Source of the DNA: Duganella dendranthematis
GTDB taxonomy: Bacteria; Pseudomonadota; Gammaproteobacteria; Burkholderiales; Burkholderiaceae_D
Length of the DNA: 64,000 nt
NCBI RefSeq assembly: GCF_012849375.1
Contig: NZ_CP051684.1
Span: forward strand, 4,898,001-4,962,000
Direction of reading: 5' to 3'
The notes under the pieces are model-generated. The model saw only the letters and a list, made by a program, of their open reading frames with translations. It ran no database searches and was not told where the DNA came from. The position numbers were made by a program, and so were the translations under genes. This document shows, one piece after another, positions 62,308 through 64,000 of this stretch; the stretch's first letter is position 1; the number at the start of each line of letters is the position of its first letter.

Positions 62308-62765
62308 GCTTTCGCTCCCTGTGCGACGTCCTTGATGGCGGCGATGATGCGCATGTGGGTGCCGCAGCGGCAAAGATTAGGCTCCATGTGTGCGCGGATC
62401 TGCGCTTCGGTCGGATGCGGATTCTGTTCCAGCAGCGCTTGCGCGCGCATCACCATGCCGGCGATGCAATAGCCGCACTGCGCCGCCTGGTGCTTGATGA
62501 ACGACGCTTGCAGCTTGCCCGGCTTTTCGGCAGTGCCGAGGCCTTCGATAGTGCGCACCTGGCGGCCTTCGCACGCGGTCACCGGCGTCAGGCAGCTGAA
62601 TACCGGCTGGCCGTCCAGCATGACGGTGCAGGCGCCACACTGTCCCATGCCGCAGCCGAATTTGGCGCCGTTCAGTTCCAGCTGGTTGCGCAGCGCGTAC
62701 AGCAGTGGCGTCGAGGGATCGATGTCCAGTGTATGGCGGACGCCATTCACAATCAGAGTGCTCAT
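62304..62765 (-). CDS. (2Fe-2S) subunit of the molybdenum hydroxylase (IorA-like)
   Basis: 153 residues; ATG 62765 follows AAGGAGA and overlaps the cytochrome stop (ATGA). The plant-ferredoxin-type cluster is bound by C38, C43, C46 and C58 (GCGMGQCGACTVML, FSC). The second cluster is bound by C97, C100, C132 and C134 (QCGYC, LCRCG). Length and spacing are standard for IorA/CoxS. It has no signal peptide of its own and is presumably co-exported with the Tat-carrying Mo subunit. Role: electron transfer from the Mo site to the cytochrome. Confidence 0.95.
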   Translation of the reverse strand: MSTLIVNGVRHTLDIDPSTPLLYALRNQLELNGAKFGCGMGQCGACTVMLDGQPVFSCLTPVTACEGRQVRTIEGLGTAEKPGKLQASFIKHQAAQCGYCIAGMVMRAQALLEQNPHPTEAQIRAHMEPNLCRCGTHMRIIAAIKDVAQGAKA

Positions 62766-63997
62766 TGTTGGTTCTCCTTGCGGATCTTGGTGGCGCGCTG
62801 CTCAACGTCGGACCATGCGGGCCGCTTGCCGATGTCGGCGCGGACGTAGGCGGCGATGCTGGCGATCTGCGTGTCGGTCAGTACGGCGGAAAACGGCGGC
62901 ATGAAGGTGGTCGGCTCCGGATGTGCCCACGGCACGCCATTCAGCACGATCTGTATCAGGTTGTCCGGCTTGTCGCCGGTGACGGCGCTGCTCAGAGCCA
63001 GCGATGGCCGGCCGCCGGCCGCCATCATCGGCGCCGCCGTGCCATGACAGCTGGCGCAGGCGCCGGCGAACAGGATGGCGCCTTGCTGGACGCGGGCTGC
63101 GTCAGTGCTGGTGCTGGCGGCGGCCGGAGCAGGGTTGGTTGCCGGCTTTTGCAGCGACATGATGTAGGTGGCGATGGCGTTGGTATCCGCCTCCGGCACT
63201 TGCGACAGGCTATGCGCGACTGGGCCCATGGGGCCGGCGGCAGCGCCGTGTTCCGGCGACCAGCCATGGCGCAGATAGTGGGCCAGCTGGTCGCGGTTCC
63301 ATGGCTTGGGCGTTTGCAGCAGCGCGGTCAGCGCCGGCGCATCCCAGCCGTCGATATTGCCGCCGCTGAAGGCGGGGCTGCGTTCGCCGCCGATCGGGTC
63401 CAGCGTGCTATGGCAGGAAGCGCAGTGGCCGGCGCCGTCCACCAGGTAGCGGCCACGGTTCCATTCCTGGCTTTGGGTCGGATCATCCTGCAGCGGACCA
63501 GGACGCAGGTACAGCAGGTTCCAGCCGGCCAGCATGGGGCGGAAGCGGAGTGGCAGCAGCAGGTCGTTGTCCGGCGCGCGGGACACCACCGGCGTGCGCG
63601 TCATCAGATAGGCGTAGGCATCGCTGATGTCGGCACTGGACATGCGCGTGTAGTGAATGTAAGGGAAGGCAGGGTAGAGCAGATGGCCGTCGCGTGCCAC
63701 GCCATGCCGCAGCGCGCGCGTGAATGCGGCCAGCGACCAGTTGCCGATGCCCGTCGCCGTATCCGGCGTGATGTTGGTGGTGTAGATGGTGCCGAACGGC
63801 GTGCGCAAAGGCAGGCTGCCGGCATAAGGCGCGCCGCCGGCGGCCGTGTGGCAGACCATGCAATCGCCCTGGGCGACGACGCGCGCGCCGCGCGCGATGC
63901 TGTCACTGGTGAAATCGTTCGGTGATGGTGGCTGGATGGGCGCGATGGCCGGTTGGATCATCCATGCCGCCGCCGCTGCGCTGCCGGCGACCAGCAC
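62762..63997 (-). CDS. Triheme c-type cytochrome subunit, 5' end outside the window
   Basis: 411 residues are visible; the first usable codon is a GTG at 63997 and the hydrophobic start (LVAGSAAAAAWMI) looks like the end of a membrane anchor or signal, so the true start is probably beyond the right edge. Three heme sites: CMVCH (46-50), CASCH (192-196) and CASCH (314-318). A Pro/Ala/Thr linker (about 283-300) separates the third domain. The layout matches the cytochrome subunit of alcohol/aldehyde dehydrogenases. Role: accepts electrons from the 2Fe-2S subunit and feeds the respiratory chain. First visible gene of the operon. Confidence 0.92.
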   Translation of the reverse strand: MLVAGSAAAAAWMIQPAIAPIQPPSPNDFTSDSIARGARVVAQGDCMVCHTAAGGAPYAGSLPLRTPFGTIYTTNITPDTATGIGNWSLAAFTRALRHGVARDGHLLYPAFPYIHYTRMSSADISDAYAYLMTRTPVVSRAPDNDLLLPLRFRPMLAGWNLLYLRPGPLQDDPTQSQEWNRGRYLVDGAGHCASCHSTLDPIGGERSPAFSGGNIDGWDAPALTALLQTPKPWNRDQLAHYLRHGWSPEHGAAAGPMGPVAHSLSQVPEADTNAIATYIMSLQKPATNPAPAAASTSTDAARVQQGAILFAGACASCHGTAAPMMAAGGRPSLALSSAVTGDKPDNLIQIVLNGVPWAHPEPTTFMPPFSAVLTDTQIASIAAYVRADIGKRPAWSDVEQRATKIRKENQQ

Positions 63998-64000
63998 GCC

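Noticed and set aside
1..64000. tRNA, rRNA or riboswitch
   Set aside because: I saw no cloverleaf, rRNA or known riboswitch core in the intergenic gaps, though I could not run a covariance search.

Overview
The window is high-GC, densely packed chromosomal DNA. It most likely comes from a betaproteobacterium of the Oxalobacteraceae (Massilia/Duganella/Janthinobacterium type). I infer this from the gene families (secreted type-2 PHB depolymerase, NodT-type outer-membrane factor, many LysR regulators, many signalling proteins) and from an AGGGTCTGACCCC palindrome of a kind I associate with that family. I could run no database search.

Layout. 0-6 kb: the 3' part of a SUMF1-domain protein, a GGDEF-EAL protein with a C-terminal BLUF blue-light domain, an isoaspartyl peptidase, and a secreted PHB depolymerase on the other strand. 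6-11 kb: a UvrA-like ABC ATPase without the UvrB-binding domain, and a YdeP-type molybdopterin oxidoreductase. 11-19 kb: a three-gene heavy-metal RND efflux operon (adaptor, pump, outer-membrane factor) read leftwards, divergent from an OmpR/CzcR-type regulator and its sensor kinase; two dyads lie between them. 19-23.6 kb: a chemoreceptor, a sugar MFS transporter and a LysR regulator.

23.6-30.3 kb: two LysR-controlled modules (SDR-tautomerase-DsbA, and MFS-tautomerase). Their tautomerase genes are inverted paralogues that flank a lower-GC island of about 2 kb. The island holds small uncharacterised genes, a frameshifted gene remnant and short repeated boundary motifs. 30.3-37.3 kb: a small lipoprotein and a coupled operon of response regulator, giant pseudokinase/ATPase/GAF/PAS/histidine kinase, and LuxR-type response regulator. 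37.3-45.5 kb: RNase T2, SDR/LysR pair, SGNH esterase, UBP zinc-finger protein, DHA2 MFS pump and an exported GH127-like (DUF1680) glycosidase. 45.5-56 kb: AsmA-like protein, Lhr helicase and a hybrid kinase with two complete kinase-receiver modules. 56-64 kb: GlxA-type regulator coupled to a TehA-type transporter, OYE-type ene-reductase plus LysR, and a periplasmic molybdenum hydroxylase operon (triheme cytochrome c, 2Fe-2S subunit, Mo subunit) cut by the right edge.

The main themes are environmental sensing (light, metals, several phosphorelays), detoxification and efflux, and polymer degradation. The most unusual items are the GGDEF-EAL-BLUF protein, the operon built around a pseudokinase-containing histidine kinase, the inverted-tautomerase island with gene-plus-motif units, and an SDR that has lost both catalytic Ser and Tyr. 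Only seven stretches of more than 180 bases lack a gene, and only one exceeds 300 bases (20874-21252); it is described in the feature list.
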